A stretch of 64,000 nucleotides of DNA from Sporosarcina quadrami. GTDB lineage: Bacteria > Bacillota > Bacilli > Bacillales_A > Planococcaceae. Positions 44,995 through 54,777 of the stretch are shown piece by piece (position 1 is the first letter of the stretch; every line of letters starts with the position of its first letter). Where the stretch lies: assembly GCF_014836615.1 (NCBI RefSeq), contig NZ_JACSQN010000005.1, positions 62,001-126,000 of the forward strand. Reading direction: 5' to 3'. The notes under the pieces are model-generated. The model worked only from the letters and a program-made list of their open reading frames with translations. It searched no databases and was not told the DNA's origin. The translations under genes were made by a program, and so were the position numbers.

Positions 44995-46125
44995 TTACAT
45001 CCCTTTCTCAATCAAATCCATAAAACTTTTCAAGACATTCACTGTTTTATCTATTTGTTCTTTTGTAGTAGTGTTACCAAAACTGATACGGATGACCCCA
45101 CTTTTGAAATTGTCCTTCAATCCGAGTGCTTCTATTACATGTCCGACATTTTTACTTTTAGAAGAGCATGCGCTTGATGTGGATATGATGACACCATGTT
45201 CTTGAAAGAAATTAACGGCTACTTCGCCCTTAATCGACTTAAATGCGAGGGCTATTATGTGTGGCGCAGCATGATCAGGACAAATCACTTGAATGTTTTC
45301 ATAATCTTGGCATACTACTTTTAAATGATCGCGCCATATACGAAAGTCTGACCTCTCACTATCTACAGCACTTAATCTAAACGCCTTTGCTAATGCTACT
45401 GCATGAGGAAGAGAAACAGTTCCGCTTCTAATACCATTCTCCTGTCCACCACCAAAATTAATTGGTTGCAGTTTCACACCTTTTTTCAGAAGCAATGCAC
45501 CTGAATTTTTTAAACCATTTATTTTATGACTTGAAACTGTAATTGCGTCCACACCTAGCTGATTTATTGAAACGGGTAGTTTACCTAAACTTTGTACACA
45601 GTCCGAATGGAAAATAGCACGACTTCCTGTTTTTATAATTTGAGCACATTCACGGATTGGCTGGATTGTTCCAATTTCATTGTTTACATGCATGATGCTT
45701 ACAAGTATCGTATCTTGACTAAGTTTTGTTTTCAGTTCCTCTAAAGATATTAAGCCGGAGTCATCTACAGATAAATAATCTACAACAAATCCGATTGTTT
45801 CCAAATGGCGACATGCATTCAACACTGATGGATGCTCTATACTTGTCGTTATTATATGATTACCTCTTGACGCATACTCTTGCGCAAATCCGAGTATTGC
45901 TAAATTGTTTGATTCAGTTCCACCGGAAGTCAAAATGACTTCACCATCTTCATTTTCAACAACTGTCAGCATTTGTTGTTTTGACCGTTCAAGGAAATTT
46001 TCCGCTTCTCTCCCCATGCAATGTAAGGATGCGGGATTCGCATAATATTTTTCATTGACAGCAATAAATGATTCCATGACTGCCTGATCTGGTTGTGTAG
46101 TTGAGCTATTGTCTAAATAAATCAT
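44995..46125 (-). CDS. nifS: Cysteine desulfurase, NifS type
   Basis: 376 residues from the ATG at 46125 (MIYLDNSSTTQPD); the ATG six bases upstream is too close to the AAAGGAG site. PLP enzyme: LTSGGTESNNLAI, the PLP Lys in TVSSHKINGLKNSG, and the sulfur-carrying Cys loop STSSACSSKSKNVGHV. It provides persulfide sulfur to ThiI for 4-thiouridine. The small gap to thiI indicates one operon. B. subtilis has the equivalent nifZ-thiI pair. Confidence 0.95.
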   Translation of the reverse strand: MIYLDNSSTTQPDQAVMESFIAVNEKYYANPASLHCMGREAENFLERSKQQMLTVVENEDGEVILTSGGTESNNLAILGFAQEYASRGNHIITTSIEHPSVLNACRHLETIGFVVDYLSVDDSGLISLEELKTKLSQDTILVSIMHVNNEIGTIQPIRECAQIIKTGSRAIFHSDCVQSLGKLPVSINQLGVDAITVSSHKINGLKNSGALLLKKGVKLQPINFGGGQENGIRSGTVSLPHAVALAKAFRLSAVDSERSDFRIWRDHLKVVCQDYENIQVICPDHAAPHIIALAFKSIKGEVAVNFFQEHGVIISTSSACSSKSKNVGHVIEALGLKDNFKSGVIRISFGNTTTKEQIDKTVNVLKSFMDLIEKGM

Positions 46126-46181
46126 CTGCATGCTCCTTTCGCATTTGTGGATTGTATACTTGTCACCATGGAAATTGACGT

Positions 46182-46220
46182 GATAAAGCCACCTGCAAAC
46201 AGTATGCCGGTGGCTTTATC
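46182..46220 (-). terminator. Terminator downstream of ezrA
   Basis: On the minus strand GATAAAGCCACC pairs perfectly with GGTGGCTTTATC across a 15-base loop. The T-run is short (CTTTATC), so strength is moderate. Confidence 0.75.
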
Positions 46221-46236
46221 ATTTCAAATTACTGAA

Positions 46237-47931
46237 TTACGCATGCTCTTTTAACATTTCTTGAATACGTTTCATTGCTCCAGGCTCCACCGCTTCTACT
46301 GCTGTAGCTGCTTCTTCCAATGCTTTTGCATAGCGGAATTGCCTGAAGGACTCTTCTGCATTAAGCAGGCTTTCATGCATAGCAGAGTTTGAAGCACGGT
46401 AACGGTTGCCATATTGAATGATGCGCTCAATGAGCATCACATTCTCAAGAAGCTCTTCCACTTTCCCATTTACATCCTTAACGACAGCTTCTGCAGTCGC
46501 CAAGTAGCTTTCTGCCGCCGCGATATTAAGTGGGACTTCTTGTAAACTTTGACTAACAAGATACAATTGCTCATCCGCTTCTTCCAAGCGAGCATCCATC
46601 TCATCAGGAATGCCTGGTATATTACCACGATGCAATTTGCGATCTGCTGCTTGAAGTTGTCGTGCCAGTTCATCCAATTGTGTTCTTACATTATTTTCAT
46701 CAATTCGCAAGTTTTTCATTCGACTTGCAAGGCTTTGCTGTTCATTTGCAATCGTTTCGAGCTCCTCTGATATTTGCTTTAGCTCTTCTTGGAGCGCAGA
46801 ATATGCAGAGCCTTCCTCTTCAATCATGACTACTAGTGTATCGTAGCGTTTTTGAAGTACTTCCAGTTTTTTAATGTTTGCTCCTGGCAGTTGGGCTTCT
46901 TTTTCATCAAGTCTATAGCTTTGCTGCACATAAACGGCTTCATCGGATGTCTCTCTCGTAAACTGAGCAATATTCATTAAATCTTCTCCGATTTCATTGA
47001 AGTTTCTATCCACATAGTGTCTGGAATTCACTTCATTTTCAAGCGCTTCATAGAAAGAATCGATTCTGTCATTCATCTCTGTTACCTTTTGAAGGACTGA
47101 GTCAATCTCTAACGCTGACAGCTTGATAAGTTGTTCTGCAATTTCAGATTCGATTTCATGTAGTTGCTTCGGTAATTCTAAATGTTCAAGATTGTATGAC
47201 TGACTTTCCATTTCCTTGCTTCCGTTACGAAGTTCACGGATAGCTGTTGGAATCTTGTTTTGTAAATCCGTCAGCAAGGAAGGGATATCGTGAATAAGCG
47301 CTGACAGCTGATCGCCTTTAGAAGCTAATGAAATGACGATTTCGCGTGCAAGCAAATAATTTCCGTTCGCTGTCAATTCATCATACTCTTCAAACTTCGG
47401 CGTGAAGGATTCTAGTTCTCGCTCTAGAGGTTCCACTGTTGTACCGAATGCATGCTGATGGGCTAAGATTGTTTTTCTTGCCAGACGGTATTGTTCACGC
47501 AGCTTTTCCATTTCTATGCGGTTTTTTTCTTCACTTCCAACCAATTCGTTCAGTTCTGATAGGATTTCATCTTTCTTTTTTTCACACTGACGAATTCTTT
47601 CATGTATATCTTTCTCCGCCTGTGTAGCTTTCTTAAACTTGAATCGATCGATCATATCTTCTACGTCGAATAAAAGCGAATCAATTTTAGGCATATGTAT
47701 ATCGATGACTTCTGTCCATTCATTGCGCCATCTTTCAAATTTCTCTTCAGTCTCGCCAGTCATATTCAGTTGCTTCACTTTCATCATCTCTTCAAAAATC
47801 GGTTTGTTCTGGATTTGCAGTTTTTCATTTTCCAATATACCAATCTCACGTATATGTTTTCTTCTGAACAAGAAAGCGATCGTCACAAGTACGAGTAAAA
47901 TAATTATTGGAATGATGAAGTATTTCACCAT
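46237..47931 (-). CDS. ezrA: Septation ring formation regulator EzrA
   Basis: 564 residues, standard length. One N-terminal membrane helix (about 4-22), then spectrin-like coiled coils over the whole cytoplasmic part (long Glu/Leu/Lys heptads), ending EEAATAVEAVEPGAMKRIQE. EzrA binds FtsZ and PBP1, prevents extra Z-rings and links division to wall synthesis. AGGGGGATC precedes the ATG. It lies between nifS and ytsP as in B. subtilis, except that the intervening histidinol-phosphatase gene is missing here. Confidence 0.96.
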   Translation of the reverse strand: MVKYFIIPIIILLVLVTIAFLFRRKHIREIGILENEKLQIQNKPIFEEMMKVKQLNMTGETEEKFERWRNEWTEVIDIHMPKIDSLLFDVEDMIDRFKFKKATQAEKDIHERIRQCEKKKDEILSELNELVGSEEKNRIEMEKLREQYRLARKTILAHQHAFGTTVEPLERELESFTPKFEEYDELTANGNYLLAREIVISLASKGDQLSALIHDIPSLLTDLQNKIPTAIRELRNGSKEMESQSYNLEHLELPKQLHEIESEIAEQLIKLSALEIDSVLQKVTEMNDRIDSFYEALENEVNSRHYVDRNFNEIGEDLMNIAQFTRETSDEAVYVQQSYRLDEKEAQLPGANIKKLEVLQKRYDTLVVMIEEEGSAYSALQEELKQISEELETIANEQQSLASRMKNLRIDENNVRTQLDELARQLQAADRKLHRGNIPGIPDEMDARLEEADEQLYLVSQSLQEVPLNIAAAESYLATAEAVVKDVNGKVEELLENVMLIERIIQYGNRYRASNSAMHESLLNAEESFRQFRYAKALEEAATAVEAVEPGAMKRIQEMLKEHA

Positions 47932-48154
47932 TGTGATCCCCCTATTCCAAAGTCACTGATATGTTTATGTCGGTTAACTGTTTATGCAGTTAAAATTATA
48001 TTATCTTATATAATAACATGTTTAAAGTATTTTCATACTGAAAACGACGTAATTATATAGATTTTGGTTTATTATCAGCTAAAAACACGTTATTTGTAGA
48101 ATTATGACATGAGACGTATACTACTAATGACTACATACCTTTGGAGGTGCCGCA

Positions 48155-48637
48155 TTGTTCACTTCAACAACTTATTCTACTATTCCTACAGAAAAATACG
48201 CACAGTTGGCAAAACAAGCTGACGCACTCATGTCAGGTGAGACAAATAGATACGCCAATTTAAGTAATGCTTCCGCATTGCTTAATCAATTTTTCGATCG
48301 TATCAACTGGGTTGGTTTCTATTTGATGGATGGCGACGATGAGCTTGTCCTTGGTCCTTTCCAAGGTCTGCCGGCTTGCATTAGAATTCCGCTCGGCAAA
48401 GGAGTTTGCGGAACTTCAGCTTTAACAAAGGAAAGCATGCTTGTTCGGGATGTAAATGCTTTTCCAGGGCATATCGCATGTGATGCAGCATCACGTTCCG
48501 AAGTCGTCATTCCTTTAATTCAAAACGAGAAAGTAATTGGTGTTCTTGATGTCGATAGCCCTGAGTTAGATCGATTCAGTGAACAGGATGTGCGAGGACT
48601 TGAAGAGTTTGCAGCAGTTCTTATTAAGCATATTTAA
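48155..48637 (+). CDS. ytsP: GAF-type free methionine-(R)-sulfoxide reductase (YtsP)
   Basis: 160 residues from a TTG at 48155, eight bases after TGGAGG. Single GAF domain with the three redox cysteines of fRMsr: Cys75 (GLPACIRIPLG), Cys85 (KGVCGTSAL) and Cys109 (FPGHIACDAASRSEVV); spacing 10 and 24 equals the E. coli enzyme (84, 94, 118). It reduces free methionine-R-sulfoxide with thioredoxin. Divergent from ezrA. Confidence 0.93.
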   Translation: MFTSTTYSTIPTEKYAQLAKQADALMSGETNRYANLSNASALLNQFFDRINWVGFYLMDGDDELVLGPFQGLPACIRIPLGKGVCGTSALTKESMLVRDVNAFPGHIACDAASRSEVVIPLIQNEKVIGVLDVDSPELDRFSEQDVRGLEEFAAVLIKHI

Positions 48638-48640
48638 CAG

Positions 48641-48676
48641 AAATCGCCCGACGGATATGACCGTCGGGCGATTTTT
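48641..48676. terminator. Bidirectional terminator between ytsP and the methionine-lyase gene
   Basis: AAATCGCCCGACGG (48641-48654) pairs with CCGTCGGGCGATTT (48661-48674) around ATATGA; T-run to the right and A-run to the left. Confidence 0.95.
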
Positions 48677-49887
48677 CATGCATGTGTCGAACTGTGCTGT
48701 CCTACAGCAGCGAATGCTAATTGAAGATCCGCAACCAGGTCATCCGCATACTCCAGTCCAACTGATAGACGGAGTAATGAATCCGTTATCCCCATTTGCT
48801 CGCGTTCCTGCTTTGGTACTCCGGAATGCGTCATCGTTGAAGGATGTTGGATAAGTGTCTCAGCATCTCCTAGACTGACAGCAATTTTAATTAGCTCAAG
48901 CTTATCCATAAACAACTGAGCACTTTCTTTTCCACCTTTTATCGTGAAGGAGATGAGTCCTCCACCCGCTTTCATTTGGCGCTTTGCAATTTCAAATTGT
49001 GGGTTGCCATTATCGAAAGGATAATAGATGTCTTCCACCAGCTTTTGAGACTTCAAAAAGGCTAACAACTTTTCTGCATTGGCCGTGTGCTTTTCCATAC
49101 GGACGGGTAATGTCTTCAGTCCTCTTATTAATAACCAAGCATCAAATGGCGACATGATCGCACCATAGTCTTTTTGCACCGTCATGCGCAATGTCTGTAT
49201 TTCTTCAGCATCCTTACCTATGAGTAAACCTGCAATAACGTCCCCATGCCCGTTTATATATTTTGTCGCACTGTGCAAAACAAAATCAGCACCGATGTCA
49301 ATCGGATTTTGCAAATAAGGAGATGTAAATGTGTTGTCGACGACCACTTTCAATCCGTGTTTCTTCGCAACTTTTACTACAGCTTCTAAATCGACGAGTT
49401 CCATCGTCGGATTAATTGGCGTTTCTACATAGATGCATACTGTTTCGGGTTTCACTGCTTTCTCAATTTCCTCTTCTGTCGTCATACTAATTAGGTTATG
49501 CGTAATAGCGTATTTCTCTTTCATTAATCCTAACAAGCCAAATGTGCAGCCATAAATCCCTCTCGAACATAAAATATGATCTCCAGCCTTTGTCAGATGC
49601 ACGAGTATTGAACTGACAGCTGCCATCCCTGATCCGAAAGCGAGCGCTCCTGCCCCATTTTCAAGCGCAGCCATCCTCTCTTCCAAAACGCGTACGGTTG
49701 GATTCCCAAGGCGTGAATAAATGTTACCTGCCTCTTCCCCTGAAAAGCGTCTTTCTCCTTGAACGGCATTCTCAAATGAATAGGTGGAAGTCTGATAGAG
49801 TGGTACAGTTAAACTACCATGATGTAAATTATCATCGTAACCTTCATGAATGACTAACGTATCTTTGTGTAGAGATTTCTTATTCAT
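48676..49887 (-). CDS. megL: Methionine gamma-lyase-like PLP enzyme
   Basis: 403 residues from the ATG at 49887 (MNKKSLHKDTLVIHEGY) with GGGCGG seven bases upstream. Cys/Met metabolism PLP family: ENGAGALAFGSGMAAVSSI, PLP Lys in HSATKYINGHGDVIAG, active-site Tyr in GNIYSRLGNPTVRVLEER. The SRGIYGCTFGLL segment has the Cys that marks methionine gamma-lyases (position 116 in the Pseudomonas enzyme), so cleavage of methionine to methanethiol, 2-oxobutyrate and ammonia is favoured; cystathionine lyase or O-acylhomoserine sulfhydrylase are alternatives. It shares a bidirectional terminator with ytsP. Confidence 0.82.
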   Translation of the reverse strand: MNKKSLHKDTLVIHEGYDDNLHHGSLTVPLYQTSTYSFENAVQGERRFSGEEAGNIYSRLGNPTVRVLEERMAALENGAGALAFGSGMAAVSSILVHLTKAGDHILCSRGIYGCTFGLLGLMKEKYAITHNLISMTTEEEIEKAVKPETVCIYVETPINPTMELVDLEAVVKVAKKHGLKVVVDNTFTSPYLQNPIDIGADFVLHSATKYINGHGDVIAGLLIGKDAEEIQTLRMTVQKDYGAIMSPFDAWLLIRGLKTLPVRMEKHTANAEKLLAFLKSQKLVEDIYYPFDNGNPQFEIAKRQMKAGGGLISFTIKGGKESAQLFMDKLELIKIAVSLGDAETLIQHPSTMTHSGVPKQEREQMGITDSLLRLSVGLEYADDLVADLQLAFAAVGQHSSTHA

Positions 49888-49953
49888 TTCCATTCCGCCC
49901 TTCGTTTTTGTAAGCACTTACATTCCCTATTTTCATCTTACCTCTTTTTGCCT

Positions 49954-49997
49954 AAAAGAAAAAGAGCAACTTCACGTTATCATTGCGTCGAAGTTGC
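49954..49997 (-). terminator. Terminator overlapping the end of dgcP
   Basis: On the minus strand GCAACTTCGACG pairs with CGTGAAGTTGC (one bulge), followed by TCTTTTTCTTTT. The stem includes the last dgcP codons. Confidence 0.8.
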
Positions 49998-51827
49998 TTT
50001 GTTTATGACTAACCGGTTTTTGCCTTCTTTTTTAGCGCTGTACATTGCCTTATCCGTCTTTTGAAATATTTCATTATAAGACTTAATCATTATCTCATCG
50101 GAACACGTCAACCCCATCGAAACGGTTACTCGCGGTTCCGTCTTACTAGGGATGGAATCCACTAATGAGCGGGCTAATTTGACTCCCTCTTTACACGACA
50201 CAGATGGTAGATAAATTGCGATTTCTTCGCCACCCCATCTACTAGCAATGCCTATTCCATCTATCCGATCAGTGATATGGTCAGAAATCTGTTGCAATAC
50301 TTCATCTCCGGCCTTATGTCCATAAGCATCGTTCACCATTTTAAAGTCATCCACATCTAAGAGAATGAACACACCCGTTCGGCCCTGTTCAATGTCTGAG
50401 ACGACGATTTCATCCAAATACTTTCGTGTAAACAATTTTGTCAGATTGTCTTTGTCAACGAGTTCTTGCAACTGATCACGTAACAAGATATTTGAAATGG
50501 CAAGCGATGAGTGGCTAATCAATGATCTCATCAATTTAAAGTTATCGAAAGAAAAATAGTATTCTTCTTTATGCAATAGTATGACAAACCCCAGCATATC
50601 TTCTCGATTCGTTATCGGAAGTGCAATTCGTGATTTAAAATAATCGGATCCGACTGATTCCGCCCCATCAAAAATAGTTTCCTGACTGCGCATAAAGTGT
50701 TTTACAATCGGCATGACCATTTGTTCTCCGATATCTTCATGGAAATAATCTGTACTATGAGTAGATATCGTATACGTATTGTTTTCTTTATAAAATACGA
50801 AAGCCATTTCATCGGGATCAAAAGCTTTCATAAACTGTATTTTCAAGTAAGAAATTACTTCATCCAGTGTTAAGTTGTTGTTCAGTTTCCTTGCAGCTTC
50901 ATTAACCAATTGCAAATCGTTTACAAGTCGATGCGATTGATCGTAAAGACTCGCATTTTCAAGTGCAATACCCGCAGCATTTGTAATCATGCGAATGAAA
51001 TCCTTTTGAGTCCTTGTAAAATCAGTAGCTACAGAAGCGATAATCTGTACAACACCATAAATGCCTTGTCTCCCACGAATCGGAGCATTTAATAGATTCA
51101 CACCGTTCTCTATATTTTTTTCAAGTGTCAGTTCACCGCTCAAAAAGGCTTCTACAGCTGACGTTCGTTCGTTAGAATAATTAAATAAACGATAGTCTTT
51201 GGAAAGCCCTCTTTGGTCTTGGGAAAGCAACAGCTGGATATCATATCCTTCAAATGAGCCTGTCACCGCTTTTAACATGGCATCCAGTATGATATTCGTT
51301 TCCATTGTCGAATTGAAAAGCTCCGCCATCTCGAATAGTCGTCGGTACGTCTTTTCCTGTTCAGTTATGAGTTCCATCTGAATTTCCTGCCCGAAATATG
51401 AGCCTAACACCGTCTTTAACTCTTTTAAACTAGGAGATAGAGCAAAGTCATTCCACTTTTCAGATGCTTCAAATAATATGGCACCAAGTGGAACAAGCTT
51501 TTTATCGCGAATTATTAAAGAATCATCTGCATATGTCCTACCTTCTTCATTTTGTGACAGAAATGAAGCCCTGAACAGCGGATTAATAGCTGTCATCTGT
51601 TCTTCTGCAATACCAGAATGTATATATGCCTTGCCAGGTTCGTGAATAGGGACAAAACGATTATTTTCATAAAGTAGAATCTCTGCAAATTCAATTTCAA
51701 AACAGTTCATGAAGCTTTTTTTCAATGCCGCTAGATTCTTTTGAAGAGGAGGACGGCTTGAAGGACTTGAAAACAATTCGAAAATTGCCGACTTCATTTT
51801 GTATATGGTCATTTCATGCGTATTCAT
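49980..51827 (-). CDS. dgcP: Diguanylate cyclase with two GAF-like domains (DgcP/YtrP type)
   Basis: 615 residues: a GAF-like region (about 1-155), a second GAF (about 165-300), a third GAF-like stretch (about 315-450) and a C-terminal GGDEF domain (about 455-612). The active site is GGEEI, so synthesis of cyclic-di-GMP is expected. The DDFKMVNDAYGHKAGDEVL segment before it is typical. No RxxD inhibitory site is evident directly before the GGEEI motif. Soluble. Position next to rpsD equals B. subtilis ytrP (dgcP). GAF ligands unknown. Confidence 0.9.
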   Translation of the reverse strand: MNTHEMTIYKMKSAIFELFSSPSSRPPLQKNLAALKKSFMNCFEIEFAEILLYENNRFVPIHEPGKAYIHSGIAEEQMTAINPLFRASFLSQNEEGRTYADDSLIIRDKKLVPLGAILFEASEKWNDFALSPSLKELKTVLGSYFGQEIQMELITEQEKTYRRLFEMAELFNSTMETNIILDAMLKAVTGSFEGYDIQLLLSQDQRGLSKDYRLFNYSNERTSAVEAFLSGELTLEKNIENGVNLLNAPIRGRQGIYGVVQIIASVATDFTRTQKDFIRMITNAAGIALENASLYDQSHRLVNDLQLVNEAARKLNNNLTLDEVISYLKIQFMKAFDPDEMAFVFYKENNTYTISTHSTDYFHEDIGEQMVMPIVKHFMRSQETIFDGAESVGSDYFKSRIALPITNREDMLGFVILLHKEEYYFSFDNFKLMRSLISHSSLAISNILLRDQLQELVDKDNLTKLFTRKYLDEIVVSDIEQGRTGVFILLDVDDFKMVNDAYGHKAGDEVLQQISDHITDRIDGIGIASRWGGEEIAIYLPSVSCKEGVKLARSLVDSIPSKTEPRVTVSMGLTCSDEIMIKSYNEIFQKTDKAMYSAKKEGKNRLVINKATSTQ

Positions 51828-51953
51828 TACATCATCCTCATCTCGCGTTGTCAGTCTAAATAAATAACATTCATACTATTCTAATGCATATCGACTATTT
51901 TTAACAGTGTTTTAGATAGGACTAATTACCATTAACGTATAAATGAATGATAC

Positions 51954-51982
51954 TTGACTCAAGGTGAACATCTTGTTATGAT
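51954..51982 (+). promoter_or_regulatory. rpsD promoter
   Basis: TTGACT (51954-51959), 17-base spacer, TATGAT (51977-51982): a strong sigma-A promoter with transcription expected to start near 51989. Confidence 0.85.
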
Positions 51983-51988
51983 GGAACT

Positions 51989-52171
51989 TGTGTAAAATAG
52001 TTGCAGCAGTTGTATGATCCATGCTGCTCAGTCCATTCCTTTTAAGAAGGTGTATCACGTAACCTCGTGGCTGCTGAGGCGAAGATACAAGATAATGGAA
52101 TGACACACGGATTGAATGCATCTGGTCTTATTTTACAACAAAATAAAACCAAATCAGAGGAGGAGTCTCTC
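51989..52171 (+). promoter_or_regulatory. rpsD leader, candidate S4 autoregulatory RNA
   Basis: About 180 untranslated bases before rpsD. Pairings visible: TCCATTCC (about 52033-52040) with GGAATGA (about 52097-52103) enclosing a CCTC/GAGG hairpin (about 52063-52079), and CTCAG/CTGAG alternatives that could make a pseudoknot. A TGGT-TTATTTT / AAAATAA-ACCA hairpin lies just before the ribosome site. B. subtilis rpsD is repressed by S4 binding to its leader; the same is inferred here. Confidence 0.65.
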
Positions 52172-52774
52172 ATGGCTCGTTATACAGGTCCATCTTGGAA
52201 ACTTTCCCGTCGTCTTGGCGTTTCGCTAAGCGGTACTGGAAAAGAAATCGAAAAACGCCCTTACGCACCAGGACAACACGGTCCTACACAACGTAAAAAA
52301 CTTTCCGAATACGGAATGCAATTACAAGAAAAGCAAAAGCTTCGTTTCATGTTCGGCGTGAACGAGCGTCAATTTAAAACAGTGTTCAACAAAGCTGGTA
52401 AAATGCCAGGTAAGCATGGTGAAAACTTCATGATCCTTCTTGAAACTCGCCTTGACAACCTAGTATACCGCATGGGTCTTGCACGCACTCGTCGTGCTTC
52501 ACGCCAACTTGTTAACCACGGTCATATTTTGGTTGATGGCAAGCGCGTAGACATCCCTTCTTACAGTGTTAAGCCTGGTCAAGAGATCTCACTTCGTGAA
52601 AAGTCTCAAAACCTTGATGTTGTAAACGCATCTCTTGAAGTGAACAGCTATGTTCCTGAGTTCGTTACATTCAACGCTGACACTAAAGTCGGTACTTTCG
52701 TACGTATGCCTGAGCGCAGCGAACTTGCTGCTGAAATCAACGAAGCTCTTATCGTTGAATATTACTCACGTTAA
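52172..52774 (+). CDS. rpsD: 30S ribosomal protein S4
   Basis: 200 residues from the ATG at 52172 ([16 protein letters not shown]), behind AGAGGAGGAG; the open frame extends upstream into the leader but this is the family start. RNA-binding S4 domain from about 90 ([38 protein letters not shown]). Early assembly protein of the 30S subunit and repressor of its own synthesis. Zinc-binding cysteines are absent (C-minus form). Monocistronic with strong promoter, leader and terminator. Confidence 0.98.
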   Translation: MARYTGPSWKLSRRLGVSLSGTGKEIEKRPYAPGQHGPTQRKKLSEYGMQLQEKQKLRFMFGVNERQFKTVFNKAGKMPGKHGENFMILLETRLDNLVYRMGLARTRRASRQLVNHGHILVDGKRVDIPSYSVKPGQEISLREKSQNLDVVNASLEVNSYVPEFVTFNADTKVGTFVRMPERSELAAEINEALIVEYYSR

Positions 52775-52783
52775 TAAGTTTTT

Positions 52784-52818
52784 AAACCTCTTCAGCATTT
52801 TGCTGAAGAGGTTTTTTT
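52784..52818 (+). terminator. Terminator downstream of rpsD
   Basis: AAACCTCTTCAGCA pairs with TGCTGAAGAGGTTT around TTT, followed by TTTTT. Confidence 0.95.
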
Positions 52819-52860
52819 ATTTTACAAAGTGCAACCAATCTGCACGTTTTAATAGGTTTT

Positions 52861-54696
52861 TCATTTTAAAATAGCTTTCAATTGTTCCAACACCACTTTG
52901 AACTGTTGCTGTTCCCCAGCCTCACGGAATTCTCTGAAAGGATTTCCGCCAGTTTGGATCCTTTCCATTACTGTCGGCAATGTGAACATTTTTGGGTTCA
53001 ATGAATGGTTGACTTCTTCCCATTGTAATGGTGTTGCGACGGTAGCGAATTCATTGCCTCTAGGGGAGAATGGTGCCACGATTGTCTTTCCTGATTGATG
53101 CTGTACATAGTCTAGATATAATTTATTGTTCCTGTTCTTCTTCAGTCTTTCTGTTGTAAACCACTGCGGTTGCTGTTCGCAGAGGAAATCACAGATGAAT
53201 TTTGTGAATAGCCTGGTATCTTCATATGAGAAAGTGTCTACAAGCAATGGAATGTAAATTTGCAGCCCTTTTCCTCCTGACGTTTTGACGAAAGACTTTA
53301 ATTGTAATTCATCAAATACCACTTTCATCATCGATGCCGCTTCTACTGCCAATGAAAAATCGTCGATGGAAGGAGGGTCAAGGTCAAATACGATTTCTGT
53401 CGGGTTGTTTGCAGTTAATGTTTGAAATGGAATATGAAATTCCAGTGACAGCTGATTGCCGAGCCACAGCAAAGTTCTTATGTCATTGCAGACGACATAA
53501 TCGATGTCCTCATAACGTGAAGTCATGACAAAATCCGGTGTGTAGTCAGGTGAATTTTTTTGATAAAACTTTTCTCCATTCGCTCCGTGAGGATACCGAA
53601 TAACGGTCAGTAGCCTATCATGCAGAAACGGTAGCATATAAGGAGCTACTGTCTGTAAGTAGAGCAAGTAATCATCTTTTTCGATGCCGAAACGAGCCCA
53701 GATCGGCTTGTCAGGATGAGTAATAGTAATGACATCTGGTATCGGGTTTAATTGGCGTAGCATTGTTCGCCAATTGACTGCTTTCAATTCAACCTCAAAA
53801 TTGAATGAATGGAAACGAGGTTCCCTTAACTGGTTTCCGTCAAAATCGATACAATTCACCTTTACACATATAGATGGTTTCAATTCCCATATTCCATTGT
53901 GAGATTCTTTCCCATTTGCAAGGAAAAACGTGCTAAGCGTCTGGGCTTCTTCATCGGTCAATCCGTGACGAAAAGTGACAACTTCATATAATTCTGTCCC
54001 TTTATAGACGCATCCAGTGAAAAATCCATTTGCCTTCACATATCTAGTTACAATAATGTTGACTGTCCGCCAATTTTTCACTTTTATCCACTGATCTGTC
54101 CGTTTTCCACTAATCCATGGACTGGATTTCTTTTTAGCGATAATGCCTTCCCCGTTATTATTTACTATATGTTCCCACAACTTCTTGCTACTCTTATAGG
54201 TCTTAATCAATTGAAGAGGTATGGGATTTTGATAATCGACTTCCATTGGCTGTCCAAGTGTCTTGAATAACTCTCCCAACTTAGTTTTCCTTTTCTCAAA
54301 TGGCTCCCCCGCTATTTCTTTTCCTTTAATTAAAAGAATATCAAACGCAACATATTGGCAGGGAAATGCTTTTACATGTGAGTGGATAACCTCTTCTTTT
54401 TTCATCCTGCCTCTAGTTTGAACTTTGGAAAATTCACTTTTAACATCACTTTGCAATTGGACAATTTCCCCGTCGAAGCATACTGGTAAGAAATCCTCCA
54501 TATCCCCATGGATGCTTTCACAATGTATGACGATTTCAGGGAACAATCGGTTTAGTAACTTTCCATTTCGGCTTAATAATCTGATGCCACTTTCATTCCA
54601 TTCCAAAATGCATCGGAAACCATCATATTTTGTTTCGTAAACCCATTCGTCTCCTAGCGGTATTTCTTCTGCATCATGTAGCAACATAGGTTTCAT
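52861..54696 (-). CDS. ligD: ATP-dependent DNA ligase LigD, ligase plus polymerase
   Basis: 611 residues from the ATG at 54696 (MKPMLLHDAEEIPLG) with GGTGGAG upstream. Order: N-terminal ligase (about 1-290) with nucleotidyl-transfer motif ETKYDGFRCILEW and GEGIIAKKKSSPWISGKRT, then OB fold, then the primase-polymerase domain (about 315-600) with EIVFDLDPP, SFVKTSGGKGLQIYIPL and NNKLYLDYVQ. The 3'-phosphoesterase domain of the mycobacterial enzyme is absent, as in Bacillus YkoU. It works with Ku in non-homologous end joining. Divergent from ku. Confidence 0.96.
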   Translation of the reverse strand: MKPMLLHDAEEIPLGDEWVYETKYDGFRCILEWNESGIRLLSRNGKLLNRLFPEIVIHCESIHGDMEDFLPVCFDGEIVQLQSDVKSEFSKVQTRGRMKKEEVIHSHVKAFPCQYVAFDILLIKGKEIAGEPFEKRKTKLGELFKTLGQPMEVDYQNPIPLQLIKTYKSSKKLWEHIVNNNGEGIIAKKKSSPWISGKRTDQWIKVKNWRTVNIIVTRYVKANGFFTGCVYKGTELYEVVTFRHGLTDEEAQTLSTFFLANGKESHNGIWELKPSICVKVNCIDFDGNQLREPRFHSFNFEVELKAVNWRTMLRQLNPIPDVITITHPDKPIWARFGIEKDDYLLYLQTVAPYMLPFLHDRLLTVIRYPHGANGEKFYQKNSPDYTPDFVMTSRYEDIDYVVCNDIRTLLWLGNQLSLEFHIPFQTLTANNPTEIVFDLDPPSIDDFSLAVEAASMMKVVFDELQLKSFVKTSGGKGLQIYIPLLVDTFSYEDTRLFTKFICDFLCEQQPQWFTTERLKKNRNNKLYLDYVQHQSGKTIVAPFSPRGNEFATVATPLQWEEVNHSLNPKMFTLPTVMERIQTGGNPFREFREAGEQQQFKVVLEQLKAILK

Positions 54697-54748
54697 TCTT
54701 CTTCGCTCCACCGTTTTTCTATAGTGTTTGACATTAACAATTTCGTAT

Positions 54749-54777
54749 ACATAAGAATGAGTGATCTTTACATACTA
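54749..54777 (+). promoter_or_regulatory. Candidate sigma-G/F promoter of ku
   Basis: CATACTA (54771-54777), a perfect forespore -10, preceded at 17 bases by ACATA (54749-54753), which differs from GHATR at the first base only. Start codon follows about 22 bases downstream. The ku-ligD (ykoV-ykoU) region is under sigma-G control in B. subtilis. Confidence 0.6.
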
